Assembly: GCA_964419225.1 (NCBI GenBank)
Contig: CAYQPF010000014.1
Location: 1-59,541, forward strand
Reading direction: 5' to 3'
DNA length: 59,541 nucleotides
From: CAYQPF01 sp964419225
GTDB lineage: Bacteria > Cloacimonadota > Cloacimonadia > Cloacimonadales > CAYQPF01
Shown one piece after another: positions 8,253 through 16,901 of the stretch; positions within the stretch are counted from its first letter, which is position 1; the number at the start of each line of letters is the position of its first letter. A model generated the notes under the pieces. It worked only from the letters and a program-made list of their open reading frames with translations, did no database searches and was not told the DNA's origin. The translations under genes were made by a program, and so were the position numbers.

Positions 8253-9469
8253 ATTTTCTCCGAAATTTTGGAAATTAAGATTTTTTCATCTATCTCCCAG
8301 CTGTATCTCTCTTTGGCTTTTACAGAATTATTTTTGTATAATCTTAAAGTCTCAGGATTATCAACTAAATTCCGAATTGAAGATTCAAGCTGGGAAATGT
8401 TCCCGGATTCAAAAACCAATCCGATTTCATTTTCTTTGATGACCTTGCTGATTTCCGGAAAATTAACACCAATACAGGCTAACCCGGCCATTAGACATTC
8501 TAAGAGCTTGATTGTTATCTCATAGTATAAATTCATAGAATAATGGTAGGGCTGAATTCCAATATCAGCCGAAGAAATAACAGAAATTATCATGTCAGGG
8601 CGTACAGGCTCTTTGAAAAAAATCTTATCAGACATCCTGTTTTTTGTTATGTACTCTTTCAGCTTATACACATCAGAGCCCATGCCCATGAATACAAGTG
8701 CAATATTTTTAACAGGTTCAACTGCAGCTACTAAGTCATAAACTCCTCTTAACTCACTTATCTGGCCATGATATACGAGAATTATTGTCGAGTCTGCTAT
8801 CCTGAATTCTTCTCTCAGGATGTTAGTTCTCTTAACATCAATGTAGGGCATAGTATTACGCAGAACAGATATATCCGTTAAATTGAATTTTTTTCTGGTA
8901 AATTCAGCTTTTGACTCTGTTGGAATAAAAATACAATCAACTTTATGAATTAATACTCTTTCAACAATATCCCAGTATAACTTGGATATCTTTGATGCAC
9001 TGAGGTATAATGCACCTCCTTCCCATATTTCGTGACTATCATAGAACAACGGCACTTTCATTAATCTGGATCCGATAAAACCAACCAGGAGTGTGGTGGG
9101 GTCTCTTGAAATGATCAAGTCCGGTTTTTCCTGAATTAGCCTGATTAATGCTCCAACATTCCAGGAAACCTTGTTTAATAAGGATGTTAACCACAGTCTG
9201 AGGCCATTATGAAAAATCACTCTTTTGAGTAAAGAAGATCTGGTTTTTGAGGAACCCTTCCCGCTGTTAGGTTCTTTTGCATATAATCCTGAAAATGTCA
9301 GTATTCGCTTGATGGCAAAATCAGTTTGTTCGCAATTTTTTAAGCCCTTGTAGGTTTTTTCAGCTATTACAACAGATTCATAACCTGCTTTGGCAATAGA
9401 GGAAGCAATATACCGCACCCTGGTATCATATTTTAATGAACTTTTCGATAAATATACAACCTTTTTCAT
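8249..9469 (-). CDS. GT4-type glycosyltransferase
   Basis: A 406-residue GT-B glycosyltransferase. The N-terminal domain includes KKVVYLSKSSLKYDTRVR, typical of this subgroup, and PLFYDSHEIWEGG. The C-terminal domain includes ILVYHGQISELRGVYDL (the 'G....KG...L' block), FMGMGSDVYKLK, and the donor-binding segment YYEITIKLLECLMAGLACIG with Glu residues in the EX7E-like arrangement. It starts inside the end of the flippase gene with an ATGA overlap and overlaps the next glycosyltransferase gene by 4 bases. It would act on the lipid-linked glycan at the cytoplasmic face. Confidence 0.8.
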   Translation of the reverse strand: MKKVVYLSKSSLKYDTRVRYIASSIAKAGYESVVIAEKTYKGLKNCEQTDFAIKRILTFSGLYAKEPNSGKGSSKTRSSLLKRVIFHNGLRLWLTSLLNKVSWNVGALIRLIQEKPDLIISRDPTTLLVGFIGSRLMKVPLFYDSHEIWEGGALYLSASKISKLYWDIVERVLIHKVDCIFIPTESKAEFTRKKFNLTDISVLRNTMPYIDVKRTNILREEFRIADSTIILVYHGQISELRGVYDLVAAVEPVKNIALVFMGMGSDVYKLKEYITKNRMSDKIFFKEPVRPDMIISVISSADIGIQPYHYSMNLYYEITIKLLECLMAGLACIGVNFPEISKVIKENEIGLVFESGNISQLESSIRNLVDNPETLRLYKNNSVKAKERYSWEIDEKILISKISEKI

Positions 9470-10902
9470 ATTCTAACCTTAGATCTGATAAGTTTAAAAA
9501 CGGGGAGTGGAGTAATCAAAAAAATGAGTATGGTTAAGCCAACACATGAAATTATTTTTATCGGGATATTACTGATTTCGAGATTTATTGCTTCGGTAGC
9601 AAAATATATGGCAAAAATAAGAAAATAATTTCTGATTAGATTGTAAGGAATCTTATATTCCCGCTGACTATAATAATACAAAATAAATACTCTGGCAAAA
9701 CTTGATATTAGACAAGCAATTGCAGCACCAATAAACCCATACTGAATAATCAGGAAATAATTTAGAGCAATATTCAACACCGCTGTAATGGTGTCCGTGT
9801 ACATCATGTACTTTGTTTTTTCCACTAAGGTTACTCCCACAGTATATACCATATATATTCCATAACTTAGTTTAGATAAAGTCATCATCGGGATTATCAT
9901 ATAGGCAGAATGATATTCGGGGTTTTTGGCTAAAAACATGATAATTTCTTTCCCGAAAATACTAATTACAACAAATGCACTCATACTCACTAGAATAAAA
10001 ATATTCAAAATTTGGGCAAATAGTTCTTTAGCATTTTTTTCGTGCTGATATGAGAACATTAAGGTACTCCAGGCCATCATAAAAGGAGTTACTATCAGTA
10101 ATTGCATGATTGTGGAATACTTTACCCCCAAACTGTAAATACCTATTTGCTGGAAAGCAATGTCAGAAGGAAGTAAAATTCTGAGCATATATCTATCTAC
10201 TAATGTCAAGACCCAACCTGCCAAACCGCTTCCGGCCAAAGGAATGGATAATCTCAGAACTCTCCTGAGAGCTTCTTTATTGTAACTGGGTTTAACATCC
10301 AGATTTGCTGCGATCAAAATAACTGCAACCAGGAAAATTGATATCAATGATGCTTCCCGTACTCCTTCATAACTTCTTTGAAAAGTAACCACAAAAAGAA
10401 TGTTGAGAGAAGCCATAAGTATGGTTAAAAAGATATTGTATAAACTGTAAGCCAGTGCTTTTTCCTTCATTCTGTAGATTGCTAAATATAACTGAACGAT
10501 ACCCTGTAGAAATGAGGAAATAATTACCAGATTTATCAAATAGCCAAAATCATTACTCCCCAAAAGTATTGTCGAAATAAATGATGAGGCTAAAATTAAA
10601 ATAACTGAAACAATACTTCCATAGACTACATAGAAAGAAATCACTGTTCCTACTTTTTGATTTTGGGACAGATTATTGGTTTTATCGTAGAATAATTTGA
10701 ACAAACCGGAATCTATGTTAAGTAACTCAAAAACAATTAATAAGGAAAATAGAGTATTGCTTATTTCCAGAATTCCAAAGTCTGATGGAGACAAGTACTT
10801 TAAATAAAGCGGTAGTAAAAAGAAAGTAACAGTCCGGGAGAGGATGTTGCTTAATCCATAAATACCTGAGTGCTGAAATAATTTAAATATTGATTCTTTC
10901 AA
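9466..10902 (-). CDS. wzx: Wzx-type lipid-linked oligosaccharide flippase
   Basis: A 478-residue polytopic membrane protein with about 12-14 hydrophobic helices, belonging to the polysaccharide biosynthesis/MOP flippase family. The N-terminus, SGIYGLSNILSRTVTFFLLP, and the GRVFILYYYSQREYKIPYN-type loop before the last helix pair (here ARVFILYYYSQREYKIPYN) are characteristic. It would flip undecaprenyl-PP-linked repeat units to the periplasm for the Wzy polymerase. The start appears to be TTG at 10902 preceded by AGGAAG; it overlaps the upstream GT4 gene by 20 bases. Confidence 0.85.
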   Translation of the reverse strand: MKESIFKLFQHSGIYGLSNILSRTVTFFLLPLYLKYLSPSDFGILEISNTLFSLLIVFELLNIDSGLFKLFYDKTNNLSQNQKVGTVISFYVVYGSIVSVILILASSFISTILLGSNDFGYLINLVIISSFLQGIVQLYLAIYRMKEKALAYSLYNIFLTILMASLNILFVVTFQRSYEGVREASLISIFLVAVILIAANLDVKPSYNKEALRRVLRLSIPLAGSGLAGWVLTLVDRYMLRILLPSDIAFQQIGIYSLGVKYSTIMQLLIVTPFMMAWSTLMFSYQHEKNAKELFAQILNIFILVSMSAFVVISIFGKEIIMFLAKNPEYHSAYMIIPMMTLSKLSYGIYMVYTVGVTLVEKTKYMMYTDTITAVLNIALNYFLIIQYGFIGAAIACLISSFARVFILYYYSQREYKIPYNLIRNYFLIFAIYFATEAINLEISNIPIKIISCVGLTILIFLITPLPVFKLIRSKVRI

Positions 10903-12136
10903 AATGCTTCCTGAATTCTTTAATTATTTTTGCACTTACAGAATCCCAATTTAACTCATTCGTTACCCTTTCTAATCCACTCATCCCAAATTGCTGACGC
11001 AGTTTCTCATTTTTCAGTAAAGTCAAACATTTGTCAGCAATATCCGAAGCTGAGTAGGGGTCAACAAGAAAACCCGTTACTTGGTCTTTTATGGCATCTA
11101 CTGCACCACCTGAATTGCCGGCGATCGTCGGCTTACCGCAGGCAGCTGCATCTGCAAAAACAATTCCAAAACCTTCCACATCATAGTCTTCCTGTCTGTT
11201 CGGCATTACAAAGATATCGCAGGCATTGAATAAATCATTTAATTCTTCATCTTGAAGGTAACCTAAAAAAATAACATTATTGGTCAAATTTAATTGCATG
11301 ACTAAATTCTGTAGAGTTTGGAGATATTCTCCTCTTCCCCCGATCAAATATGTCACATTTTGTACTTCTTTCAGAATTTTCGGCATAGCTTTTATGACCA
11401 TATCAGCACCCTTCCTGGGCACAAGATGAGATACTGTAAGCAATATTAAATTTTCTTTTGGAATATTATATTTTGTTTGTATAGATCCTTTGCTTTCACA
11501 GGGAAAAAACTGCTTAGTGTTAGCACCCAAAAGAGTCTTAAATATTTTTTCAGGAGAACATCCTTTCGTGATCGCCAATTCTGTTGTAAAAGTGCTGTTG
11601 GAAATAACCATGTCTGCCATTCCAAAAACAAATTTTTGCATCAAATTTTGATTTATAGTCTTAGAATGATAGATTAACTCTGAGCCATGAATGTATATTA
11701 CTAAAGGTATTCCATAACGAAGTTTGAAATATAGCCCAATTACTCCGGTATATAATGGCATTGAGCACTGAATGTTTAAATTTTCTTTCATTGCTCTTAT
11801 ATGCTCATCAGCTTCTTGAATGAATGGGCAGCAAATCGCACAAATATTTCTGTTAATGCTCATCAAAAAAAGAAAATAAAGCGACAATAATTTGTGCTTA
11901 GCTTGTCTTATTTGCTTTAGCAAATAGAAAAGACTTGAAGAGTAATTCCCGTTACCATAGGCAAAACGTCTTATCTTGACAGGTTTATCTAGAACAAGAG
12001 GAACATTCTCTTCCTTTTTACAAAACACTTCCAGAGATCCCAAGTTCCATGCTTTGGCTACTTCCAGGAGAAATGTCTCAACTCCACCCTCAACAGGATA
12101 AAAGAGTCTGGAAATTATGATTGAATTCTTGATCAT
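10883..12136 (-). CDS. GT4 glycosyltransferase
   Basis: A 417-residue classical GT4 enzyme. The N-terminal domain shows SRLFYPVEGGVETFLLEVA, the glycine-rich acceptor loop, and VIYIHGSELIYHS. The C-terminal domain shows LTVSHLVPRKGADMVIKAMP, YLIGGRGEYL, VIFLGYLQDEEL, and the catalytic/donor EX7E-type block EGFGIVFADAAACGKPTIAG followed by GGAVDAIKDQVTGFLVDP. This is the best-conserved glycosyltransferase of the locus. Its ATG overlaps the stop of the asparagine-synthase-like gene (ATGA). Confidence 0.88.
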   Translation of the reverse strand: MIKNSIIISRLFYPVEGGVETFLLEVAKAWNLGSLEVFCKKEENVPLVLDKPVKIRRFAYGNGNYSSSLFYLLKQIRQAKHKLLSLYFLFLMSINRNICAICCPFIQEADEHIRAMKENLNIQCSMPLYTGVIGLYFKLRYGIPLVIYIHGSELIYHSKTINQNLMQKFVFGMADMVISNSTFTTELAITKGCSPEKIFKTLLGANTKQFFPCESKGSIQTKYNIPKENLILLTVSHLVPRKGADMVIKAMPKILKEVQNVTYLIGGRGEYLQTLQNLVMQLNLTNNVIFLGYLQDEELNDLFNACDIFVMPNRQEDYDVEGFGIVFADAAACGKPTIAGNSGGAVDAIKDQVTGFLVDPYSASDIADKCLTLLKNEKLRQQFGMSGLERVTNELNWDSVSAKIIKEFRKHFERINI

Positions 12137-13932
12137 ATTGATTCAATTTGGTTCAAAAGTTTGAAAAAGGCATCTATTACGAGCAATATTCCGATATGAT
12201 CCTGATGATTCACTACACCTTTAAAATGATTATCAAGCATTTCCTTAATTAATTGTTCTGAAATATAAGATTGTTTGACCATTTCAGATGAAATCAACGT
12301 TTCTCTTATATAAGTTGAATAAGTCGTCTTGAAGGCATATCCCACTGAATCCTGAAAATTGAGTTTTTGGGCACGACCTTTCAATCTATTAATTCTTCCA
12401 TGCACTTTTTGCATAAATTGCACACATTTTAAAGTGTGCTGATTTTTATAAAAATCAAGTCTGTGGAAAAAATTACCATTAATATTTAATTTCAGCATGT
12501 CTTTATCGTACATCTTAAATAATTCCTGATAATAAGGGTACTTAAAAGAGTCCTGCATGGGAATTTGAAAATATAGATCAGTCAGATCATTACTTAACAA
12601 AGGTTCAATATTCTGTAATTGCCAATTACGTTGATTTATTAAAATTCCCGAATTCGAAAAGAGCAAGTATAGAACTAAAGCTTTCATGATGAATTCATTG
12701 TCAGAATTTATGGCTCTGAAATCCTTTATCATTTCAGTGAGATATGCTCTGATTTCTTTCATTTCTTTTTCAGGAGTTGCAGGGAATTTATAATATCTCT
12801 TTAACACATAATCGATCATTTCATCATTGGTAATGACTTCCCTGTTCATGATTTTATCCCAAAGAAACCATTCGGGAGTTGTGCGGACACCCCCAAATCG
12901 TAATTCATCAATATCCTGGAATTTAGTTGTTTCCAGTGCTCTGATACCATTAGTATCACCATTGCAAAATAAAGCGTATAAAGAAAGATTGTTTTCAAAT
13001 GATTCTGCAGATACTTGTTCCAAAGAAATATTATGATGTGGAATTTTGTACTTTTGGGAGATGAATTCAGCAACTTTATTTTCTTCTGAATTCAGATTCC
13101 CCATTGTTCTGCTGGAGATTTTCCGGTCTTTTACTAAATCATATAATAAAATTAAAACACTGCGAGTGTCTTTACCAGCCGTTAGATCAAATTCAATTGA
13201 TTTAGCAAAGGGCAGATAAGCTTTACAATGTTCTCTTAAATAGTTGATTTTTGTTCTTATCGTTTCTTTTTGCTTTTGTTTTTCATTAAGCAAAGGTAAT
13301 TTGCCGTAAGGACAGTAGAGTTTTTTTGTGACACTATTATTTGCAAATGTTAGGGTTTCATAAGGTTTTTGATATCCAACATCCTGAAGTAAACTTTCTC
13401 CCATTCTGTTTTGTATGTAAGCAAGCATCTCGTAAATAAGTTTTGTTCTGATTTTTTTTGTAACCAAACCTGATGCAAAAATTATCACATCATGGGGAGA
13501 TACAATTAAACAATTTTCTCCCTGGTAATAATGTACTCTTCGATTTCCCAAAGCATCACAGATTAATTGAATTGATTTATCTTTCTTTGTAAAAATCAGA
13601 ATTGTGAAATTACCATCCATTCTTTGTAAACTTTCGTTACCGCCTTTTTCCCACGTAGTATATACGAGATTGGCTATATCTTCACCTGGATGACCAAAAA
13701 GATCCCCAAAAATGTAGAAAAAATGGTTTTCGGTTTCTTTGAAATGATGCAATTTTGATACTTTTTTTTCAAATGGTTCAATTGTCGTTAAAACTAAGTC
13801 GGTGTTTATCTGGTGCTTAACAAATTCGACGGGAATTGGGAATTTAGAAAATATCTTTTCGGATTTATTAAAAATCGTTTCGTGAAGACTATTTTCAGAT
13901 ATTGGCGAAAACGTTAAAAAAAATGAAAACAT
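12133..13932 (-). CDS. Asparagine-synthase-like protein without the glutaminase Cys
   Basis: A 599-residue protein of the asparagine synthase superfamily. The N-terminal third has the glutamine-amidotransferase class II fold remnants (LQRMDGNFTILIFTKKD, DALGNRRVHYY), but residue 2 is Phe rather than the catalytic Cys, so ammonia release from glutamine is not expected. The synthase domain carries EFDLTAGKDTRSVL (about 245-260) in place of the SGGLDSS pyrophosphate loop, as in other polysaccharide-cluster members. The start has AAGGAG. It follows wzy by 23 bases and overlaps the GT4 gene by 4. Amidation or another ATP-dependent modification of a uronic acid is possible; this is inference. Confidence 0.7.
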   Translation of the reverse strand: MFSFFLTFSPISENSLHETIFNKSEKIFSKFPIPVEFVKHQINTDLVLTTIEPFEKKVSKLHHFKETENHFFYIFGDLFGHPGEDIANLVYTTWEKGGNESLQRMDGNFTILIFTKKDKSIQLICDALGNRRVHYYQGENCLIVSPHDVIIFASGLVTKKIRTKLIYEMLAYIQNRMGESLLQDVGYQKPYETLTFANNSVTKKLYCPYGKLPLLNEKQKQKETIRTKINYLREHCKAYLPFAKSIEFDLTAGKDTRSVLILLYDLVKDRKISSRTMGNLNSEENKVAEFISQKYKIPHHNISLEQVSAESFENNLSLYALFCNGDTNGIRALETTKFQDIDELRFGGVRTTPEWFLWDKIMNREVITNDEMIDYVLKRYYKFPATPEKEMKEIRAYLTEMIKDFRAINSDNEFIMKALVLYLLFSNSGILINQRNWQLQNIEPLLSNDLTDLYFQIPMQDSFKYPYYQELFKMYDKDMLKLNINGNFFHRLDFYKNQHTLKCVQFMQKVHGRINRLKGRAQKLNFQDSVGYAFKTTYSTYIRETLISSEMVKQSYISEQLIKEMLDNHFKGVVNHQDHIGILLVIDAFFKLLNQIESI

Positions 13933-13955
13933 ATTAACTCCTTTTCGAACTAAGT

Positions 13956-15356
13956 TTATTTATCCATTAGAAAAATTTTCGAATTAGTACTTGGCTTATT
14001 AACCAGATAATACTTTTCCAGATTAATTAATAAAACAAGCATAAAAACAGCCTGAAATGGTATAAGTTGATGATTAAGTGAAGTGAAAATACAATCAAAT
14101 AAATTATGAATTAAAAAATACACAAAATATGCCATAACAATTATAACTAAATCTTTTCCATTTTCTGTGATAAGCGGATTTTTGAATTGCTTAATCAGAA
14201 ATCTAAATAGGATAATTATAATCAATATTAAAACTGTGAAGCCGATTATTCCATTCTCTGCTAATGTGTTTAAATAAAGATTGTGTGCTACTCTCATTGC
14301 TTTTAAATGGAAAATACCAAAAAAAGGATGATATGGAGGATAAAAATCATAGTAATTATTCAGTCCAATACCCACGATTGGAGATTGCTTAAATAATTCT
14401 ATAGCTGCCATCCACAATCCAACTCTGTCTATAGTAGAAATGTCAATATTTGAGGAGGATATCTCTGTATATCGTTCCAGTGTTGAAGGACCAAATACAA
14501 CTACAAGAACAAATAATAAAGCAAAAAATAAAATCAGAGCAAATAGTAATTTCCTTATTCTACCCCAATTATGCATAATCAAATAAACAACTAAACTGAT
14601 TAAAACTCCTATTTGACCACCTCTAGATTGAGTTGTTATTATCATAATTATTGATAAAAAAATTGTGAGAATTGACATTATTTTTAGTGGAGATGCTATT
14701 TTCAACTTTAACAAAAAAAGATTTACAAGTATAAAAAAGTAGGAATAGCCAACAAAAGAGTTTGCACTTTCTAATACTGAAGTTGCTCTTGCTCCATTTA
14801 AAACCTCTTGTAATCCTACAAAATAAACAATTAACGCTGTAATATTTAAAATCACAATTGATAATTTGATAATTTGCTCACTTTCAATAATTTGCTTTAA
14901 ATAGTAAAACCAGATAACAGACTGAATAAAATAACCTAACCAATATAGTGATTCAAGTTTCATCCTGGCAAAAATGGTCGATAATATTAATGTGAAAAAT
15001 AACAAATTTCTAGCAAATGCAAGGCTTGGGTACTTTATTTTTGGGATATTCGTTGAAAACTCTGTAATCATGATTTGAAAAAGAAGAAAGGGTATTAAAA
15101 AAAAAACAACTCTGAACATTATTATGTTTATCTCAAATAAAGTCATATTCAGACATTGACAAATTAGCAATAAAAACAATGTACAGTATTTAGAATCTGT
15201 TACGTACCATAACACTAATGGGGGCAGAATAAATCCTATTAGGAGAAATTTGAAACTTAAATCTGATATTAAACACAGAAGAAAAATGGCAATTTCGTAA
15301 ATGAAAAAAAAATGCACCAGCTTCTTATTTAATTCAGGATTTATTGAAAAAAGCAT
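13956..15356 (-). CDS. O-antigen polymerase/ligase (Wzy/WaaL family)
   Basis: A 466-residue polytopic protein with about 11-12 membrane helices and a large periplasmic loop. The hallmark blocks of the O-antigen ligase/polymerase family are present: TTQSRGGQIGVLISL and GIGLNNYYDFYPP, then AHNLYLNTLAENGIIGFTVL. It either polymerises repeat units (Wzy) or ligates the chain. In an operon with Wzx and a Wzz-like protein, polymerase is the more likely role. It overlaps the wzz-like gene by 23 bases. Confidence 0.8.
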   Translation of the reverse strand: MLFSINPELNKKLVHFFFIYEIAIFLLCLISDLSFKFLLIGFILPPLVLWYVTDSKYCTLFLLLICQCLNMTLFEINIIMFRVVFFLIPFLLFQIMITEFSTNIPKIKYPSLAFARNLLFFTLILSTIFARMKLESLYWLGYFIQSVIWFYYLKQIIESEQIIKLSIVILNITALIVYFVGLQEVLNGARATSVLESANSFVGYSYFFILVNLFLLKLKIASPLKIMSILTIFLSIIMIITTQSRGGQIGVLISLVVYLIMHNWGRIRKLLFALILFFALLFVLVVVFGPSTLERYTEISSSNIDISTIDRVGLWMAAIELFKQSPIVGIGLNNYYDFYPPYHPFFGIFHLKAMRVAHNLYLNTLAENGIIGFTVLILIIIILFRFLIKQFKNPLITENGKDLVIIVMAYFVYFLIHNLFDCIFTSLNHQLIPFQAVFMLVLLINLEKYYLVNKPSTNSKIFLMDK

Positions 15357-16536
15357 GCTTTAATTGATTAATTCTGTTTTTTAGTTCAGGATTTTTTGAT
15401 AACTTATATGAATAGAGCTCTAATAATAGAATATATAAAATTGATGTTATTAATGAAGTAAAGAAAATTGATATACACAATAAAGCTCTTTTTGGCCATG
15501 CCCTTTTTCCAGCTGGAACAGCATCTTCAATAATATTTAAAGTCGTTGACTCCTTGGATTCTTCAAGCCTGGTTAATTCATATTGGGGATAAAGAAATTC
15601 ATAAACCTGTTTGTCGATATTTAGTTTAGCCTTTAAAGCTACGTATTCCTTCATTAAGTTAGGTATATCATCCAAAGCTAAGATAAATTTCTCGTCTTTG
15701 TTATAACCTTCCATTTTTATAATTGCTTTGTTTAATAAATTCACTTCTTCTTTTAAAATTTTCAAACGTTGATCGGAATCACTGACATGGAGAGACATCA
15801 ATTGAATGGCAATTTCCTTTTTCTTCTTTTCAATAGATAAATCAACATACTCAGTTACGACACTTTTGGCTTGAGCTTCCAGATCCAAAACGCTATGCTT
15901 TGACTCAAATTGAGCTAATAATTCTTGATTTTCAGCAATACTCTTTTGTATATATGTTAGCCTTTTTTCCAATATAATTCTCGATTCTTTTGCCTTAGTT
16001 AATCTTTCACTTTTATTATATCTATCCAACTCGCTCATAATATAATTTGCAATCTTTGCGGACAAATATTTGTCTTTTGTGGTTACACTAACTAGTAAAA
16101 ACCCGGTTTCTTCCTTAAAATCGACAAAAAGCATTTTGGATTTGATCTTCTTTATTGTCCAATCACGTTTTACTTCAAAAGGTAGTTTCTTTTTGACTTT
16201 ATAATATGTATATAAATCAAATTTGGCGATCACTTTTTCCATGAATGGCCGACTATTAACTATAGAAACCAGTCTTTCACCTTCCATGGCATTTTCTCCA
16301 GTACTGATACTGCTGCCCAAACTGCCTAATAATGATCCTCCTAATCCGGCTAAATCAAATGATGATGACATTGTTAGGGGCTGTACTAAAGCTTCTGAAG
16401 ACCATTTTTGAGTCGTTAATAAACTAAAAATTACGGCACCTATACTAGCTATAAGTGTAAATAGAAAAATGAACTTTTTTCTTTTTACAATAATCAGTAA
16501 AAGACTAATCAAATCAAATTCTGTATCTTTTTCCAT
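15334..16536 (-). CDS. Wzz-type polysaccharide chain-length determinant
   Basis: A 400-residue polysaccharide co-polymerase. An N-terminal transmembrane helix (about 17-40) is followed by a long periplasmic coiled-coil domain (about 150-300, rich in Lys/Glu heptads) and a second helix (about 350-372) preceded by the proline-rich VPAGKRAWPKRALL motif typical of Wzz/PCP proteins. No cytoplasmic tyrosine kinase domain is fused. It controls polymer length with Wzy. AAGGTGAG precedes the ATG at 16536. It is the first gene of the overlapping operon, after a 365-base gap that should hold the promoter. Confidence 0.85.
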   Translation of the reverse strand: MEKDTEFDLISLLLIIVKRKKFIFLFTLIASIGAVIFSLLTTQKWSSEALVQPLTMSSSFDLAGLGGSLLGSLGSSISTGENAMEGERLVSIVNSRPFMEKVIAKFDLYTYYKVKKKLPFEVKRDWTIKKIKSKMLFVDFKEETGFLLVSVTTKDKYLSAKIANYIMSELDRYNKSERLTKAKESRIILEKRLTYIQKSIAENQELLAQFESKHSVLDLEAQAKSVVTEYVDLSIEKKKKEIAIQLMSLHVSDSDQRLKILKEEVNLLNKAIIKMEGYNKDEKFILALDDIPNLMKEYVALKAKLNIDKQVYEFLYPQYELTRLEESKESTTLNIIEDAVPAGKRAWPKRALLCISIFFTSLITSILYILLLELYSYKLSKNPELKNRINQLKHAFFNKS

Positions 16537-16901
16537 ATCTCACCTTAATCTATTTATGTTATATTGAACTGGTATCCTAATATATTCAGGAAGATCAATA
16601 CACTTCATACTTCGACCCCACAAAATATTTTTCTTTAACTATGTCAATGAGAAATGGAATTATCCTGTTTTCAGCTTAATTGGGTAATGATTAATTTTGC
16701 TAATTTCTGGTTTTTAATGGAATTTCAAATTTATCCCGGATAGTAAAAATTGATGTTTACAAGCGGGGTCGAAGTCTCTTTTTCAGTAATCTTTCTTTCA
16801 GCCTTCTGCACACTTCCACAAAAAAAAGGTTCATCCCGGTTGTAAAATTTACATTATCATGTTCTGGTTATTTAATAACTTTCTTATGAGAAAGCTTTAG
16901 T
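16537..16901. other. Intergenic gap upstream of wzz with a long inverted repeat
   Basis: No convincing reading frame. The notable structure is an 11-bp perfect inverted repeat, ACTTCGACCCC at 16609-16619 and GGGGTCGAAGT at 16765-16775, spaced by 145 bases. The gap should contain the promoter and leader of the polysaccharide operon, though no clean -35/-10 pair was seen. Confidence 0.6.
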
